64,000 bases of DNA from SZUA-430 sp040080835 (lineage in GTDB: Bacteria; Pseudomonadota; Alphaproteobacteria; Micropepsales; Micropepsaceae), in the NCBI GenBank assembly GCA_040080835.1, contig JBEBHP010000001.1:186001-250000 (forward strand). The letters are read 5' to 3'. Below the pieces are notes generated by a model. The model was given only the letters and a program-made list of their open reading frames with translations. It did not search any database and was not told the DNA's origin. A program made the translations under genes and the position numbers. Positions 17,100 to 27,120 of this stretch are shown here, one piece after another (within the stretch, counting starts at the first letter, position 1; each line of letters begins with the position of its first letter).

Positions 17100-17774
17100 C
17101 TAGAGGTTACGGCCTCGTGCCGGGCGGTAGAAGATGTGGGTTCCGATTTCGGCGACCTTCACCATGCGCGAAGCCCATCCCGGGCTCACATAGTCCGCAT
17201 GGTAGAACGTGGCACCACCCGCGACCGGGTTCAGCTTGCCGCCAGTGCGCATGACGTTGGCAGCAATCTTCTGGGCCTCGCGCCATGAACCCCAGTCGTG
17301 CACACGGTCGGCGATGCCGTCGCAGGTGAACGAGAACTGGCAACCGCTGTGGCGTTTGGAGCCTTCGTAAACCACGCCACAGATGCTGCGGGGACGACCG
17401 GGTACCCGAGTACGGGCGATAACGACCTCGGCCACGGCCTTCTGTCCAATGGCACTCTCGCTGCGCGCTTCGAAATAGATGGCAGTCGACAGACAGTTCC
17501 TTTCCCTGAGATAGGCCTGATAGGCAGGACGGTTCACCAGATCACGAACCACCGTGACCGGCGACGGATCAAGACGAACCTCGAGAGCCAGGGTGAAAGC
17601 AGGACGCAGCACCGCCACTGGCACAGCCCGGACGCCGACGGAAGCGACGTTCGCATTCAGGACAGGCGCAGCCACCGCGACGGTAAGCGCATACAGAAGC
17701 GAACCGCCAACGGCTGCCCGCAGAATTCTATTGTTCCGGCGCAACTGCGCCCATAGTCCATACGTCTTCGCCAT
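17100..17774 (-). CDS. Cell wall hydrolase, SleB family
   Basis: 224 residues with one N-terminal membrane segment (LLYALTVAVAAPVL) and a C-terminal SleB hydrolase domain. It begins CLSTAIYFEARSE, containing the proposed catalytic glutamate, and continues with VVIARTRVPGRP and GGATFYHADYV. SleB domains are lytic enzymes of peptidoglycan, named for spore germination but common in alphaproteobacteria for growth-related remodelling. The ATG at 17774 is preceded by GGAGG at 6 nt, preferred over a longer frame starting at 17852. A long AT-rich region lies upstream. Confidence 0.88.
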   Translation of the reverse strand: MAKTYGLWAQLRRNNRILRAAVGGSLLYALTVAVAAPVLNANVASVGVRAVPVAVLRPAFTLALEVRLDPSPVTVVRDLVNRPAYQAYLRERNCLSTAIYFEARSESAIGQKAVAEVVIARTRVPGRPRSICGVVYEGSKRHSGCQFSFTCDGIADRVHDWGSWREAQKIAANVMRTGGKLNPVAGGATFYHADYVSPGWASRMVKVAEIGTHIFYRPARGRNL

Positions 17775-18319
17775 GTAACCTCCATGGATTGGAAGGCGTT
17801 CACCCCTTGTGAGCCTCGGACCCCTTGAGGGGCCTCTTGTTCTGACGGTCACCTTGCAGCCCTTGGGCCAGTAACCACTCCGATGGCTCTTCAGCCGCCC
17901 CTTGCGTTGAAAATGCTGGGACTGCCGCTACAACTCTTGCGAGCACCGTTAACGATGCTGGCAGCAAGACGGGTACTGACTGTCCCGCTGCGGTGCAACA
18001 AACTCCGAGTTGTATAGGCAATAAGTACTCACGTGTCAGCTTGGCACGCCCGGAACAGGCTATGGCAAGCTGTCGCACGGATCACACGGTATTAACAACC
18101 AGGATTACTAGAAAGAATGAGTAATGCAATAATAAAGAAAGAAATCTATTCTGTAATATCGAAGAACAGACTTAAATCTGTACTTCTCAACGGGCGCGTG
18201 TGACACGGATTTGCAACAGCATTTCCTGCTGGTCATGAATTAGATTTAATGGGGAAAACAAGGTTTTCGAGACCCTCTACGACTCTCGATCGCCCCACTT
18301 CCAGCCTGGGTCCCAGTCG
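17775..18319. other. Long intergenic region upstream of the SleB gene, with an AT-rich island
   Basis: About 545 nt separate the SleB start from the ppdK terminator. The stretch 18090-18260 is much richer in A/T than the surrounding sequence and probably contains the minus-strand promoter. A 92-codon minus-strand frame (17800-18078) lacks recognisable homology and a convincing ribosome-binding site, so I do not call it a gene. A leader RNA or small RNA is possible, but I see no diagnostic fold. Confidence 0.4.
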
Positions 18320-18360
18320 AAAAACGAACAAAAGGCGACGCTCCTGGTAGAACGTCGCCT
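18320..18360 (-). terminator. Rho-independent terminator of ppdK
   Basis: An 8-bp perfect stem AGGCGACG / CGTCGCCT is followed on the minus strand by a T-rich stretch (TTTTGTTCGTTTTT). It lies 27 nt beyond the ppdK stop. Confidence 0.85.
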
Positions 18361-18386
18361 GTTAATCACATGAGAATTAAGGATAT

Positions 18387-21041
18387 TTAGCCGATCGCAG
18401 CCTGTGCGGCGGCCAGCCGCGCAATGGGAACCCGGAATGGCGAGCAGGAGACGTAATCGAGGCGGGCGGCCTCACAAAACCTGATCGAGGCCGGGTCGCC
18501 GCCGTGCTCGCCGCAGATGCCGAGCTTGAGACCAGGACGCGACTTGCGCCCCCGTTGCTCGGCGATCTGGATCAACTCGCCAACGCCTTCCACATCGAGA
18601 CTTACGAACGGATCATTGGGCAGCAACCCCCGGCTCACATAGTCAGGCAGGAATTTGGCAGAGTCATCGCGGCTAAGTCCGAATGTCGTCTGTGTCAGGT
18701 CGTTCGTACCAAATGAGAAGAACTCGGCCGACTGCGCAATGTCGCCCGCTCGAAGCGCTGCGCGCGGCAGCTCGATCATTGTCCCGACCAGATAAGAAAG
18801 CCTGAGACCAACTTCTCCCTCAACCGCTTTCGCAACCGCGTCGATCCGGTTTTTCAGGAAGTCGAACTCGCCACGCATCGCGACCAGGGGGATCATGATT
18901 TCAGCCGTAAGCTTCTTGCCAGTCTCCTTCTCGACCTGCACCGCGGCTTCGAATATCGCCCGCGCCTGCATGTCGTAGATCTCCGGGAACGATATTCCCA
19001 GACGGCACCCGCGATGGCCCAGCATCGGGTTGTATTCCGACAGGTCTTCGATCCGCGACCTGATCTTCGCCTCATCGATCCCCGTCAGCGCTGCAACGGC
19101 AGGTACCTCACGCTCCTGCGGCAGGAACTCGTGCAACGGAGGATCGAGGAGCCTGATTGTCACCGGCAGCCCCGCCATGATGCGGAACAGTTCAACAAAA
19201 TCGCTGCGCTGATAGGGCAGCAGCTTCGCCAGCGCCACCTCCCGGCCGGCTTTGGTGTCCGAGAGGATCATTTGCCTGACGACACTGACGCGCTGTTCGT
19301 CAAAGAACATGTGCTCGGTCCGGCAAAGGCCAATTCCCTCAGCGCCAAAATCGCGCGCCTGTCGGGCATCTTCCGGTGTCTCGGCGTTCGCGCGGACTTG
19401 CATGCGCCTGAACCCGTCCGCCCAGCCCATAAGCGTGCCGAATTCGCCAGATAGCTCTGGATTGATCGTAGCCACGCGGCCTTTCATCACTTGGCCAGTA
19501 GAGCCATCAAGCGTGATGACATCCCCCTTCTTGACGACTTGCCCGGCGGCTGTGAGTACCTGCTTGGCATAGTCGATCCTGAGGCCACCAGCGCCCGATA
19601 CACAGGGCCTTCCCATGCCACGCGCAACGACCGCGGCGTGGCTCGTCATGCCGCCACGGGCCGTCAGGATGCCCCTGGCCGCATGCATGCCGTGAATGTC
19701 TTCCGGACTGGTCTCGATGCGGACCAGAATGATGTCATGCCCCTCACCCGCGAGGCGCTCGGCCTCGCTGGCATCAAAGACAACTTCACCGGATGCAGCT
19801 CCTGGAGAAGCAGGCAGGCCACTCGCCAGAACGACGCGCTCCGCCTTCGGGTCGAGCGTCTTGTGCAGCAGCTGGTCAAGCGACGAAGGCTCAACCCGCT
19901 TTACAGCCTCCTGACGCGTGATGACGCCCGCATTGGCGAAATCAACGGCAATCTTCAGCGCGGCCTTTGCAGTCCGCTTTCCGTTGCGGGTCTGGAGCAC
20001 CCATAACCGGCCTTTTTCGATCGTAAACTCGATGTCCTGCATGTCGCGATAGTGCGACTCGAGCCTGTTCACATAGTCCTGAAACTCGCCAAACACTTTC
20101 GGCATCGTTTCCTCGAGCGAAGGGTCTTTCGATCCGCCCGCCATTCGCTCGCGCTTGGTCAGAGACTGGGGCGTTCTGAGACCTGCAACGACGTCTTCAC
20201 CCTGCGCGTTTAGCAGATACTCACCGTAGAGCGCTGGATCGCCCGTCGAAGGATTGCGCGAGAACGCAACGCCGGTCGCCGAGTCCTCACCCATATTGCC
20301 GAAGACCATCGCCTGGATGTTGACTGCGGTTCCCCAGTCATCTGGAATGCTGTGCAGTCGGCGATACGTCTGGGCACGAGCGTTCTGCCATGAGCCGAAC
20401 ACCGCCCCGATCGCCCCCCAGAGCTGAATCTGTGGGTCCTGTGGAAAAGGCTCATCGAGCTCTTCAAGAACCTTCGCCTTGTACTGGTCTACCAGTGATT
20501 TCCAGCCCGCCGCATCGACTTCCGTGTCGAGCGAGATCCCATTCTCTTCCTTGTAGATGCCAAGGATTTCTTCAAAGTGGTCGTGTGACACGCCAAGTAC
20601 GACGTCACTGTACATCGTGATGAAGCGCCGATAGCTGTCATAGGCAAATCGTTCATTGCCGGTCTGGGCGGCGATTGCCTTCGCGGTGGCATCATTCAGT
20701 CCAAGGTTCAGCACAGTGTCCATCATGCCGGGCATCGACGCACGCCCGCCGGACCGAACCGACACCAGGAGAGGGTTTCCGGCATCGCCAAATTTGCGCC
20801 CCGTCAGCCGGCCGATTTCTGTAAGGCCGGCCTCCGCCTGCGACTTGAGCTCCGTCGGATAGGATTTTCCGTTCTTGTAAAAGTAGGAGCAGACTTCGGT
20901 TGTAATGGTGAACCCCGGCGGCACCGGCAAGCCAAGGCTCGCCATCTCGGCCAGATTGGCCCCCTTGCCACCCAGAAGTTCCTTCATTTTGGCGCTGCCA
21001 TCAGCCTTGCCGCCGCCGAAACCATAGACCCAATTATTCAT
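18387..21041 (-). CDS. ppdK: Pyruvate, phosphate dikinase
   Basis: 884-residue PPDK, interconverting pyruvate + ATP + Pi and PEP + AMP + PPi; it supports gluconeogenesis or, in the reverse direction, PPi-linked glycolysis. The N-terminal ATP-grasp domain starts with GGKGANLAEM. The swivelling phosphohistidine domain holds His468 in GGMTSHAAVVARGMG, and the C-terminal PEP-utilising barrel includes EGIGLCRTEHMF and ICGEHGGDP. Length is as expected (870-910). The gene is monocistronic, with a strong terminator downstream; GGAAAGG lies upstream of the ATG. Divergent from the M15 peptidase. Confidence 0.96.
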   Translation of the reverse strand: MNNWVYGFGGGKADGSAKMKELLGGKGANLAEMASLGLPVPPGFTITTEVCSYFYKNGKSYPTELKSQAEAGLTEIGRLTGRKFGDAGNPLLVSVRSGGRASMPGMMDTVLNLGLNDATAKAIAAQTGNERFAYDSYRRFITMYSDVVLGVSHDHFEEILGIYKEENGISLDTEVDAAGWKSLVDQYKAKVLEELDEPFPQDPQIQLWGAIGAVFGSWQNARAQTYRRLHSIPDDWGTAVNIQAMVFGNMGEDSATGVAFSRNPSTGDPALYGEYLLNAQGEDVVAGLRTPQSLTKRERMAGGSKDPSLEETMPKVFGEFQDYVNRLESHYRDMQDIEFTIEKGRLWVLQTRNGKRTAKAALKIAVDFANAGVITRQEAVKRVEPSSLDQLLHKTLDPKAERVVLASGLPASPGAASGEVVFDASEAERLAGEGHDIILVRIETSPEDIHGMHAARGILTARGGMTSHAAVVARGMGRPCVSGAGGLRIDYAKQVLTAAGQVVKKGDVITLDGSTGQVMKGRVATINPELSGEFGTLMGWADGFRRMQVRANAETPEDARQARDFGAEGIGLCRTEHMFFDEQRVSVVRQMILSDTKAGREVALAKLLPYQRSDFVELFRIMAGLPVTIRLLDPPLHEFLPQEREVPAVAALTGIDEAKIRSRIEDLSEYNPMLGHRGCRLGISFPEIYDMQARAIFEAAVQVEKETGKKLTAEIMIPLVAMRGEFDFLKNRIDAVAKAVEGEVGLRLSYLVGTMIELPRAALRAGDIAQSAEFFSFGTNDLTQTTFGLSRDDSAKFLPDYVSRGLLPNDPFVSLDVEGVGELIQIAEQRGRKSRPGLKLGICGEHGGDPASIRFCEAARLDYVSCSPFRVPIARLAAAQAAIG

Positions 21042-21182
21042 GAGGGACTGCCTTTCCAGTTATGTCGGCTTTGCCATGTGCGCTGCACCATTTCAAGCGT
21101 GGCATCGAAGCGACCGGCTTGCCCGGCGGCTCAATCTGGACAAAGCTCATCCAAAGCCACCAAAACGCAAAATCGGGCACCC

Positions 21183-22025
21183 ATGTCCAATTCCAGCGCC
21201 TTGAACCGACGGCAATTTGCGGCGGCCGCCCTCGGCGCACTGTCATTTGCTCTGGCTCGGGCTGCACCGGCCTCCGAAGTCGTCGGCTGCACACCAGATG
21301 GAACCGGGCTGGCGCATGCCGCGCAACGCCTGGCATTGGCGTACCCGGATTTCATCGCGTCAGCGAACCTGCAAACGCTGGCGTGGAAAGATGGCTTTCG
21401 AATGCCGGTGTCGCTGTACGCTCCAGGCAGGTCCTTGGCCGACCAGATCAACAACCCGGACCTTGCCGCACAGGTTTCTCAAGCTTATCCAAGGGGACAC
21501 TGCGGTATTCCGGTGAACCCGGCTTCCGATCCCGGCCGCATTCGTTACGCCCCGTTCTTCGCCCGCATGTACGGCGGCGACCGTGCATCGGTTGCACGAA
21601 ACCTGGAAGAGATTCCCTGGCCATCGCGCGCGCGAAACGGCTTCATCGAATTCAGTCGCGTCAATGGCGCGGCCGACCGCCTGAGACTCGTCGCGGAAGA
21701 ACTTGCGCAACTGCCGCCGCACCTCCATCGTTTTTTCGATCGCCCAGCGGGCGGGTTTTACTGGCGCCCCATTGCAGGCACAAACCGGCTGAGCGGCCAT
21801 GCATATGGCATCGCAGTCGACATCAACGTGAACTTGTCAGACTACTGGCGAAACGAACTTCGCGGCACGGCAGGCGAGCCTGAAAACTGGCGGCCCACCC
21901 GCCCCCGGAACAGGATACCTTTCGAGATTGTCGACGTGTTTGAACGCCAGGGCTTCATTTGGGGCGGCAAGTGGTTCCACTACGATACCATGCACTTCGA
22001 GTATCGGCCGGAACTATTGATCTGA
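21183..22025 (+). CDS. M15-type D-Ala-D-Ala carboxypeptidase-like protein, probable Tat export
   Basis: 280 residues. The N-terminus SALNRRQFAAAALGALSFA has a twin-arginine-like signal. The C-terminal third holds the M15_4/VanY zinc-site pattern: SGHAYGIAVDIN supplies His and Asp, and KWFHYDTMHFEYRPE supplies the second His. The likely role is trimming peptidoglycan stem peptides in the periplasm. The frame is open upstream to 21078, but the ATG at 21183 starts the signal peptide. Convergent with the acetyltransferase that closes the gat-gly operon. Confidence 0.8.
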   Translation: MSNSSALNRRQFAAAALGALSFALARAAPASEVVGCTPDGTGLAHAAQRLALAYPDFIASANLQTLAWKDGFRMPVSLYAPGRSLADQINNPDLAAQVSQAYPRGHCGIPVNPASDPGRIRYAPFFARMYGGDRASVARNLEEIPWPSRARNGFIEFSRVNGAADRLRLVAEELAQLPPHLHRFFDRPAGGFYWRPIAGTNRLSGHAYGIAVDINVNLSDYWRNELRGTAGEPENWRPTRPRNRIPFEIVDVFERQGFIWGGKWFHYDTMHFEYRPELLI

Positions 22026-22047
22026 TTTGGACCATGTTGGGCAAGCG

Positions 22048-22599
22048 CTACGAAGCGCCGGACCTTCCGTCCGAAAATACTGCCGCAACACGCCGCATGA
22101 CCACATGCGGCACGACATGGCTCGTGCGCGCAACCGGATCAATCTCGAAGCCAAAGCGACGGTAAAACCGGATCGCGCGCTCGTTGTGGCGGATCACATT
22201 CAGCCACATTTCGTTCTGCTCGCCCAGCCAGGCAATACCGATACGCATGAGTGATTTCGAGACATCGCTTCCGTGATAGTCCGGATGCACCATCAGCCAG
22301 TCCAGTTCAAGGCTGCTGTCCGGATGGCGCGTTGCGATCACATAGCCGGCGAACACTCCATCAACGAAAGCCGCCGCGAAATTCTGCTGCTCACCCTCGC
22401 ACGCAGCAAACACCGTGGCAGCGCTGATATCGACAATCCGCAGGTTGGCCGCAATCTGCTCTTCCGTCATGTCGTCCCGGTAGAACGTGGCGCCAGTCGC
22501 GGCACGCGTCAGCCTGGTGACGTCTTCAGCACCGATGAGCTCAAACGCATCCTTGTTTTCACGGATGAGGCAAATGCCGTGGACGGGCTTTTCGCTCAA
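22048..22599 (-). CDS. GNAT-family N-acetyltransferase at the end of the gat-gly operon
   Basis: 183 residues with a GNAT core: LDWLMVHPDYHGSDVSKSLM is motif A, and HNERAIRFYRRFGFE is motif B. The start is a TTG overlapping the glyS stop (TTGA); no nearby ATG would preserve the domain. Translation therefore probably depends on ribosomes finishing glyS. The substrate is unknown. Position after glyQS is suggestive of a link to aminoacyl-tRNA or amino acid acetylation, but nothing in the sequence proves it. Confidence 0.78.
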   Translation of the reverse strand: MSEKPVHGICLIRENKDAFELIGAEDVTRLTRAATGATFYRDDMTEEQIAANLRIVDISAATVFAACEGEQQNFAAAFVDGVFAGYVIATRHPDSSLELDWLMVHPDYHGSDVSKSLMRIGIAWLGEQNEMWLNVIRHNERAIRFYRRFGFEIDPVARTSHVVPHVVMRRVAAVFSDGRSGAS

Positions 22600-24671
22600 C
22601 CCTCTACCTTCGAGAAGTCGGCGACGGTGTGCATCGCCTCGCGGATTTCGCTAAGCAGTTTAAGTCGGTTCTCGCGCAGCTTCGGATTGTCTGCATTGAC
22701 CGTGACCTTTTCGAAGAACGCATCGACGGGCGAACGCAGGCGCGACATCGCACGCATGGCTTCTTCAAAACGTTCCTTCTGCACCTCGGACGCGATCAGG
22801 TCATTTGCAATCGCAAGCGTCTTGAACAACTCAACCTCTTGCGGCAACTCAAGAAGGGAAACATCCGGTCTGCCGGCAAAACCGGCATGCTTGGCGTCCT
22901 TCTTCTTTTCCTTGCCTTCCTCGATCCTGAGGATGTTGATTGCGCGCTTATAGCCCGCCGACAGGTTCTTGCCGTCATCGGTCGACAGAAACGCCTGCAG
23001 CGCCTCGACACGTCGAACAATCTTCGTGAGGTCATCCTGTCCACCAAGCGCAAACACCGCATCAATCAGGTCATGCCGCAATCCCTTGTCCCGCAAGGCA
23101 ACTTTCAGCCGGTCCGCGAAGAATTCCACTAGCGACGGCACCCAGGCCCCGTTGCCCGGGAACTTCTTGCCCGCAAGCCTTGCAGCATCTGCCAGCGGAA
23201 GACGCAACTGGCTATCCAGCACGATCCGGATGACACCCAGCGCCGCACGTCTCAAGGCAAAGGGGTCCTTCGATCCCGTTGGCTTTTCATCGATCGCAAA
23301 GAAGCCACTCAACGTATCGAGCTTGTCCGCCAGAGCTACCGACACACTGACCAGTGCAGTCGGCGCGTCATCGCTCTGTCCCTGTGGCTTGTAGTGATCG
23401 CGCACGGCGTCAGCGACAGCGGCATCTTCCTTGTCATTGATGGCGAAATAACGACCCATCACGCCCTGAACCTCAGGGAACTCGCCAACCGTGCCAGAGA
23501 CGAGGTCGGCCTTGCAGAGGTGGGCCGCTCGTTTGGCCTTGAGTTCATCCGCACCGATCAGCTTTGCAATTTCGCCCGCGAGCACTTCAATCCGTTCGAC
23601 CCGCTCGAATTGGGTACCGAGCTTGGCGTGGAACACGATGTCCTTGAGCTGCGGCACGCGTGCTTCAAGCTTCGTCCTGCGATCCTGATCCCAGAAAAAC
23701 TTTGCGTCCGACAGGCGCGCCCGCAATACGCGCTCATTGCCGGCGACGATGTTCTTGCCGCCATCCTTCGTGACCATGTTGGCGATCACGACGAACCTGT
23801 TCGATAGCTTTCCGGTTCTCGGATCCTTGAGCGCAAAGTATTTCTGGTTCGCACGCATGGTCGAGATCAGGATCTCCTGCGGCACGTCCAGGAATCCCTT
23901 GTCGAACTGACCGATCAGCGGCACGGGCCACTCGACCAGACCCGCCACTTCATCGGCAAGCGCGTCGTCTTCGATCAGCTCCAGGTTCTGCGCGTACGCC
24001 AGTTGCTTGGCATCGTGCAGGATCTGCGCCTTTCGATCGGCCGCATTCAGGATCACATGCGCGCGTTTCAACTGATCGACGTAGTCTTCGTAGCGACGAG
24101 CTTCGAAGTTCTCATTCCCAAGGAAGCGATGCCCCCTCGTCTTGTTGGAGCTGCGTACAGTGCCAACGTCAAATGAAACAATCTCGCCATCAAAAGTGCA
24201 TAAGATCGAATGAAGCGGCCTCACCCACGTCAGCTCACCCGAGCCCCAGCGCTGCGACTTCGGCCACGGAAAGGCCCTGATCACATCCGGAATCAGCTCG
24301 GCAAGCACGTCGGGCGTCGGCCGCCCCTTGCGTTCGATGACGGCCAGATAGAACTCGCCACCCTTGGCGTCTTTCTGGACCTTCAATTGCTCGCGAGCCA
24401 TGCCCGTCGAGCGCAGAAATCCCTGGATCGCCGCGTCAGGCGCATCAATGCGGGGGCCTTTGCGCTCTTCGCTCACATCGGCTTGCTGGGCCAGAAGGCC
24501 CTCGATGACAAGCGTCAGCCGGCGCGGCGTGGCAAATGATCGGGCGCCTTCGTTGAGAAAGCCGCGATCGGTCAATCCACCGACGATCAAACGCTCGAGG
24601 TCGCGGGCGGCTTGTGCCTGCATGCGCGCAGGAATTTCTTCCGAGAACAGTTCGAGGAGGAATTGCGGCAT
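22596..24671 (-). CDS. glyS: Glycyl-tRNA synthetase beta subunit
   Basis: 691-residue beta subunit of the bacterial alpha2beta2 GlyRS, needed for tRNA-Gly recognition. Family hallmarks are LLELFSEEIPARMQ at the N-terminus, YFALKDP and EFPEVQGVMGRYFA, and a C-terminal anticodon-binding region. The frame is open upstream into glyQ, but the ATG at 24671 starts the conserved N-terminus and lies 2 nt past the glyQ stop. The stop overlaps the following acetyltransferase start. Confidence 0.96.
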   Translation of the reverse strand: MPQFLLELFSEEIPARMQAQAARDLERLIVGGLTDRGFLNEGARSFATPRRLTLVIEGLLAQQADVSEERKGPRIDAPDAAIQGFLRSTGMAREQLKVQKDAKGGEFYLAVIERKGRPTPDVLAELIPDVIRAFPWPKSQRWGSGELTWVRPLHSILCTFDGEIVSFDVGTVRSSNKTRGHRFLGNENFEARRYEDYVDQLKRAHVILNAADRKAQILHDAKQLAYAQNLELIEDDALADEVAGLVEWPVPLIGQFDKGFLDVPQEILISTMRANQKYFALKDPRTGKLSNRFVVIANMVTKDGGKNIVAGNERVLRARLSDAKFFWDQDRRTKLEARVPQLKDIVFHAKLGTQFERVERIEVLAGEIAKLIGADELKAKRAAHLCKADLVSGTVGEFPEVQGVMGRYFAINDKEDAAVADAVRDHYKPQGQSDDAPTALVSVSVALADKLDTLSGFFAIDEKPTGSKDPFALRRAALGVIRIVLDSQLRLPLADAARLAGKKFPGNGAWVPSLVEFFADRLKVALRDKGLRHDLIDAVFALGGQDDLTKIVRRVEALQAFLSTDDGKNLSAGYKRAINILRIEEGKEKKKDAKHAGFAGRPDVSLLELPQEVELFKTLAIANDLIASEVQKERFEEAMRAMSRLRSPVDAFFEKVTVNADNPKLRENRLKLLSEIREAMHTVADFSKVEG

Positions 24672-24673
24672 TG

Positions 24674-25636
24674 CTATCGCCCCATCCCGCTCATGCCGGC
24701 GCCAGCTGTCATGCCCTGCGGGCTGTCGACCCAGGCTTGCGCACATTCCTTCGCCAGTGCGCGAACGCGTCCAATATACGCCTGACGCTCGGTCACACTG
24801 ATCACGCCCCGCGCGTCCAGCAGATTGAACGTGTGGCTCGCCTTGATGCATTGCTCATAAGCGGGCAGGACGTGCCGCCATTCCGGATGGGCAGCACTCC
24901 GGCCAACCTTGCGCGACAGCAGCTTCTGGCACTCTGCTTCCGCATCCTTGAAATGCTGGAACAGCGCATCCGTCGTCGCGTGTTCAAAATTGTATCCGGC
25001 CTGTTCGACTTCATTCTGATGATAGACGTCACCCCACGTCATGAAGTCAGGCGACTGACGGTTCATGGAGTTGTAGGCGAGGTCAAATCCGTTATCGACG
25101 CCCTGCACATACATGGCCAGCCGCTCCAGGCCATAGGTGATCTCGGCCGACACGGGACGACAATCTATGCCACCCACCTGCTGGAAATAAGTGAACTGCG
25201 TCACCTCCATGCCATCACACCAGACTTCCCAGCCCAGGCCCCAGGCACCAAGCGTTGGTGACTCCCAGTCGTCTTCAACAAAGCGGATGTCGTGCTCGTC
25301 TGGCGAAATTCCCAGCGCCTTCAACGACCCCAGATAGAGGTCCAGCACATCATCCGGTGATGGTTTGAGTATGACTTGAAACTGGTAATAACGCTGGAAG
25401 CGATTGGGATTGTCGCCATAGCGGCCGTCCTTGGGACGCCGCGATGGCTGTACATAGGCGCACTTCCATGGTTTCGGTCCGAGCGCTCTCAACGTGGTGG
25501 CCGGATGAAATGTCCCTGCGCCCATCTCCATGTCGAATGGCTGCAAGAGAACACATCCCTGCTCGGCCCAGTAGTGTTGCAGCGTCAGGATCAGCCCTTG
25601 AAATGAGCGATCTGGTTTGTCAGCCATTTGGCTCAA
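24674..25636 (-). CDS. glyQ: Glycyl-tRNA synthetase alpha subunit
   Basis: 320-residue class II catalytic subunit. Conserved segments are FQGLILTLQHYWAEQGC, MEMGAGTFHPATTLRALG and PSRRPKDGRYGDNPNR, followed by LGAWGLGWEVWCDGMEVTQF. It charges tRNA-Gly together with GlyS. It overlaps the gatB stop by 4 nt, so it is translated from the same message as the amidotransferase genes. Confidence 0.97.
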   Translation of the reverse strand: MSQMADKPDRSFQGLILTLQHYWAEQGCVLLQPFDMEMGAGTFHPATTLRALGPKPWKCAYVQPSRRPKDGRYGDNPNRFQRYYQFQVILKPSPDDVLDLYLGSLKALGISPDEHDIRFVEDDWESPTLGAWGLGWEVWCDGMEVTQFTYFQQVGGIDCRPVSAEITYGLERLAMYVQGVDNGFDLAYNSMNRQSPDFMTWGDVYHQNEVEQAGYNFEHATTDALFQHFKDAEAECQKLLSRKVGRSAAHPEWRHVLPAYEQCIKASHTFNLLDARGVISVTERQAYIGRVRALAKECAQAWVDSPQGMTAGAGMSGMGR

Positions 25637-27117
25637 ATTCCCAGCTTCTTCTTGAGTATTTCATTGACGGCCTGCGGATTGGCCTTGCCGCCAGTCGCCT
25701 GCATGACCTGACCGACAAACCAACCGACCATTGAGGGTTTCGCCTTTGCCTGCTCGACCTTCTGCGGGTTCGCAGCAATCACCTGATCGACAGCAGCCTC
25801 GATTGCACCGGTGTCGGTCACCTGCTTGAGGCCACGCTTTTCAACGATCTCCGCCGGATCGCCGCCTTCGGTCCAGACAATTTCAAAAATGTCCTTGGCA
25901 ATCTTTCCCGAAATCGTCCCGTCGCTGATCAGGGAAACGATCGAACTCATGGCCGCCGCTGATATCGGACTCTCGGTGATCGATCTGTTTTCCTTGTTCA
26001 GGCGTCCGAACAATTCATTGATCACCCAGTTGGCTGCGATCTTCGCGTCGCGACCCTTGGCAACCTGCTCGAAAAAGTCGGCACTCTCACGCTCGGTGAT
26101 CAGCACGCCGGCATCATAGACGCTCAGGCCATAGTCCTTGATGAATCGTTCTTTCTTGTCATCCGGCAACTCCGGCAGCGACGCCTTGATCTTTGCAACA
26201 AACGCATCATCAAATTCGAGCGGCAGCAGGTCCGGGTCCGGGAAGTAGCGATAGTCATGCGCCTCTTCTTTCGAGCGCATCGAACGTGTCTCATTCTTCT
26301 TGGAGTCGTAAAGACGCGTCTCCTGCCTGATCGTTCCGCCACCTTCGATGACGTCGATCTGCCGCCGCGCTTCGAATTCAACAGCGGCCGCAACAAAGCG
26401 CATCGAGTTCACGTTTTTGATTTCACAGCGCGTGCCCAGCTTGTCCCCAGGCTTACGCACCGAAACATTCACATCGGCCCGCATCGAGCCTTCGTCCATA
26501 TTTCCGTCGCATGTACCCAGATAGCGCAGGATCGCCCGCAGTTTCTTCAGATAGGCCGCCGCCTCTTCCGACGAACGCAAATCGGGCCGCGAAACGATCT
26601 CCATCAGCGCCACGCCCGAACGGTTAAGGTCGACGAAGGATTGGTCAGGATGCTGATCGTGCAGCGACTTGCCCGCGTCCTGCTCAAGATGCAGCCGCTC
26701 GATCTCGACCATGATCGACTTGCCGGCTGGCATGTCGACGATGACAACGCCTTCACCCACGATCGGCTGCTTGTACTGCGAAATCTGGTAGCCAGCCGGC
26801 AGGTCAGGATAGAAATAGTTCTTCCGGTCAAATACCGAATACTTGTTGATCTGCGCCTTCAGGCCAAGCCCCGTTTTTACCGCCTGCTCGACGCAGAAGC
26901 GGTTGATCACCGGCAACGTGCCGGGCATCGCCGCATCAATGTAGCTCACATGAGCATTCGGTTCCGCACCAAACTCGGCCGACGCGCCTGAGAACAGCTT
27001 CGCTTTCGAGAGCACCTGCGCGTGCACTTCCATGCCAATGACGACTTCCCACTTGCCAGTGGCGCCGTCGATCAGCGGGCCTGTATCGGTTCTGGATGTG
27101 ATCACAGCTGTGGTCAT
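25633..27117 (-). CDS. gatB: Asp-tRNA(Asn)/Glu-tRNA(Gln) amidotransferase subunit B
   Basis: 494 residues; the kinase-like subunit that activates misacylated Asp- or Glu-tRNA for amidation. It begins WEVVIGMEVHAQVLSKAKLF, with YFYPDLPAGYQISQ, and ends in a helical YqeY-like tail with NPQAVNEILKKKL, as in GatB. It lies 3 nt after gatA and overlaps glyQ by 4 nt. Presence of GatCAB implies that Gln-tRNA or Asn-tRNA, or both, is made by the indirect route. Confidence 0.97.
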   Translation of the reverse strand: MTTAVITSRTDTGPLIDGATGKWEVVIGMEVHAQVLSKAKLFSGASAEFGAEPNAHVSYIDAAMPGTLPVINRFCVEQAVKTGLGLKAQINKYSVFDRKNYFYPDLPAGYQISQYKQPIVGEGVVIVDMPAGKSIMVEIERLHLEQDAGKSLHDQHPDQSFVDLNRSGVALMEIVSRPDLRSSEEAAAYLKKLRAILRYLGTCDGNMDEGSMRADVNVSVRKPGDKLGTRCEIKNVNSMRFVAAAVEFEARRQIDVIEGGGTIRQETRLYDSKKNETRSMRSKEEAHDYRYFPDPDLLPLEFDDAFVAKIKASLPELPDDKKERFIKDYGLSVYDAGVLITERESADFFEQVAKGRDAKIAANWVINELFGRLNKENRSITESPISAAAMSSIVSLISDGTISGKIAKDIFEIVWTEGGDPAEIVEKRGLKQVTDTGAIEAAVDQVIAANPQKVEQAKAKPSMVGWFVGQVMQATGGKANPQAVNEILKKKLGI

Positions 27118-27120
27118 GTC

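Noticed and set aside
17800..18078. A 92-codon minus-strand open frame upstream of the SleB gene
   Set aside because: No homology, no convincing ribosome-binding site, and no hydrophobic or domain pattern; treated as leader sequence.
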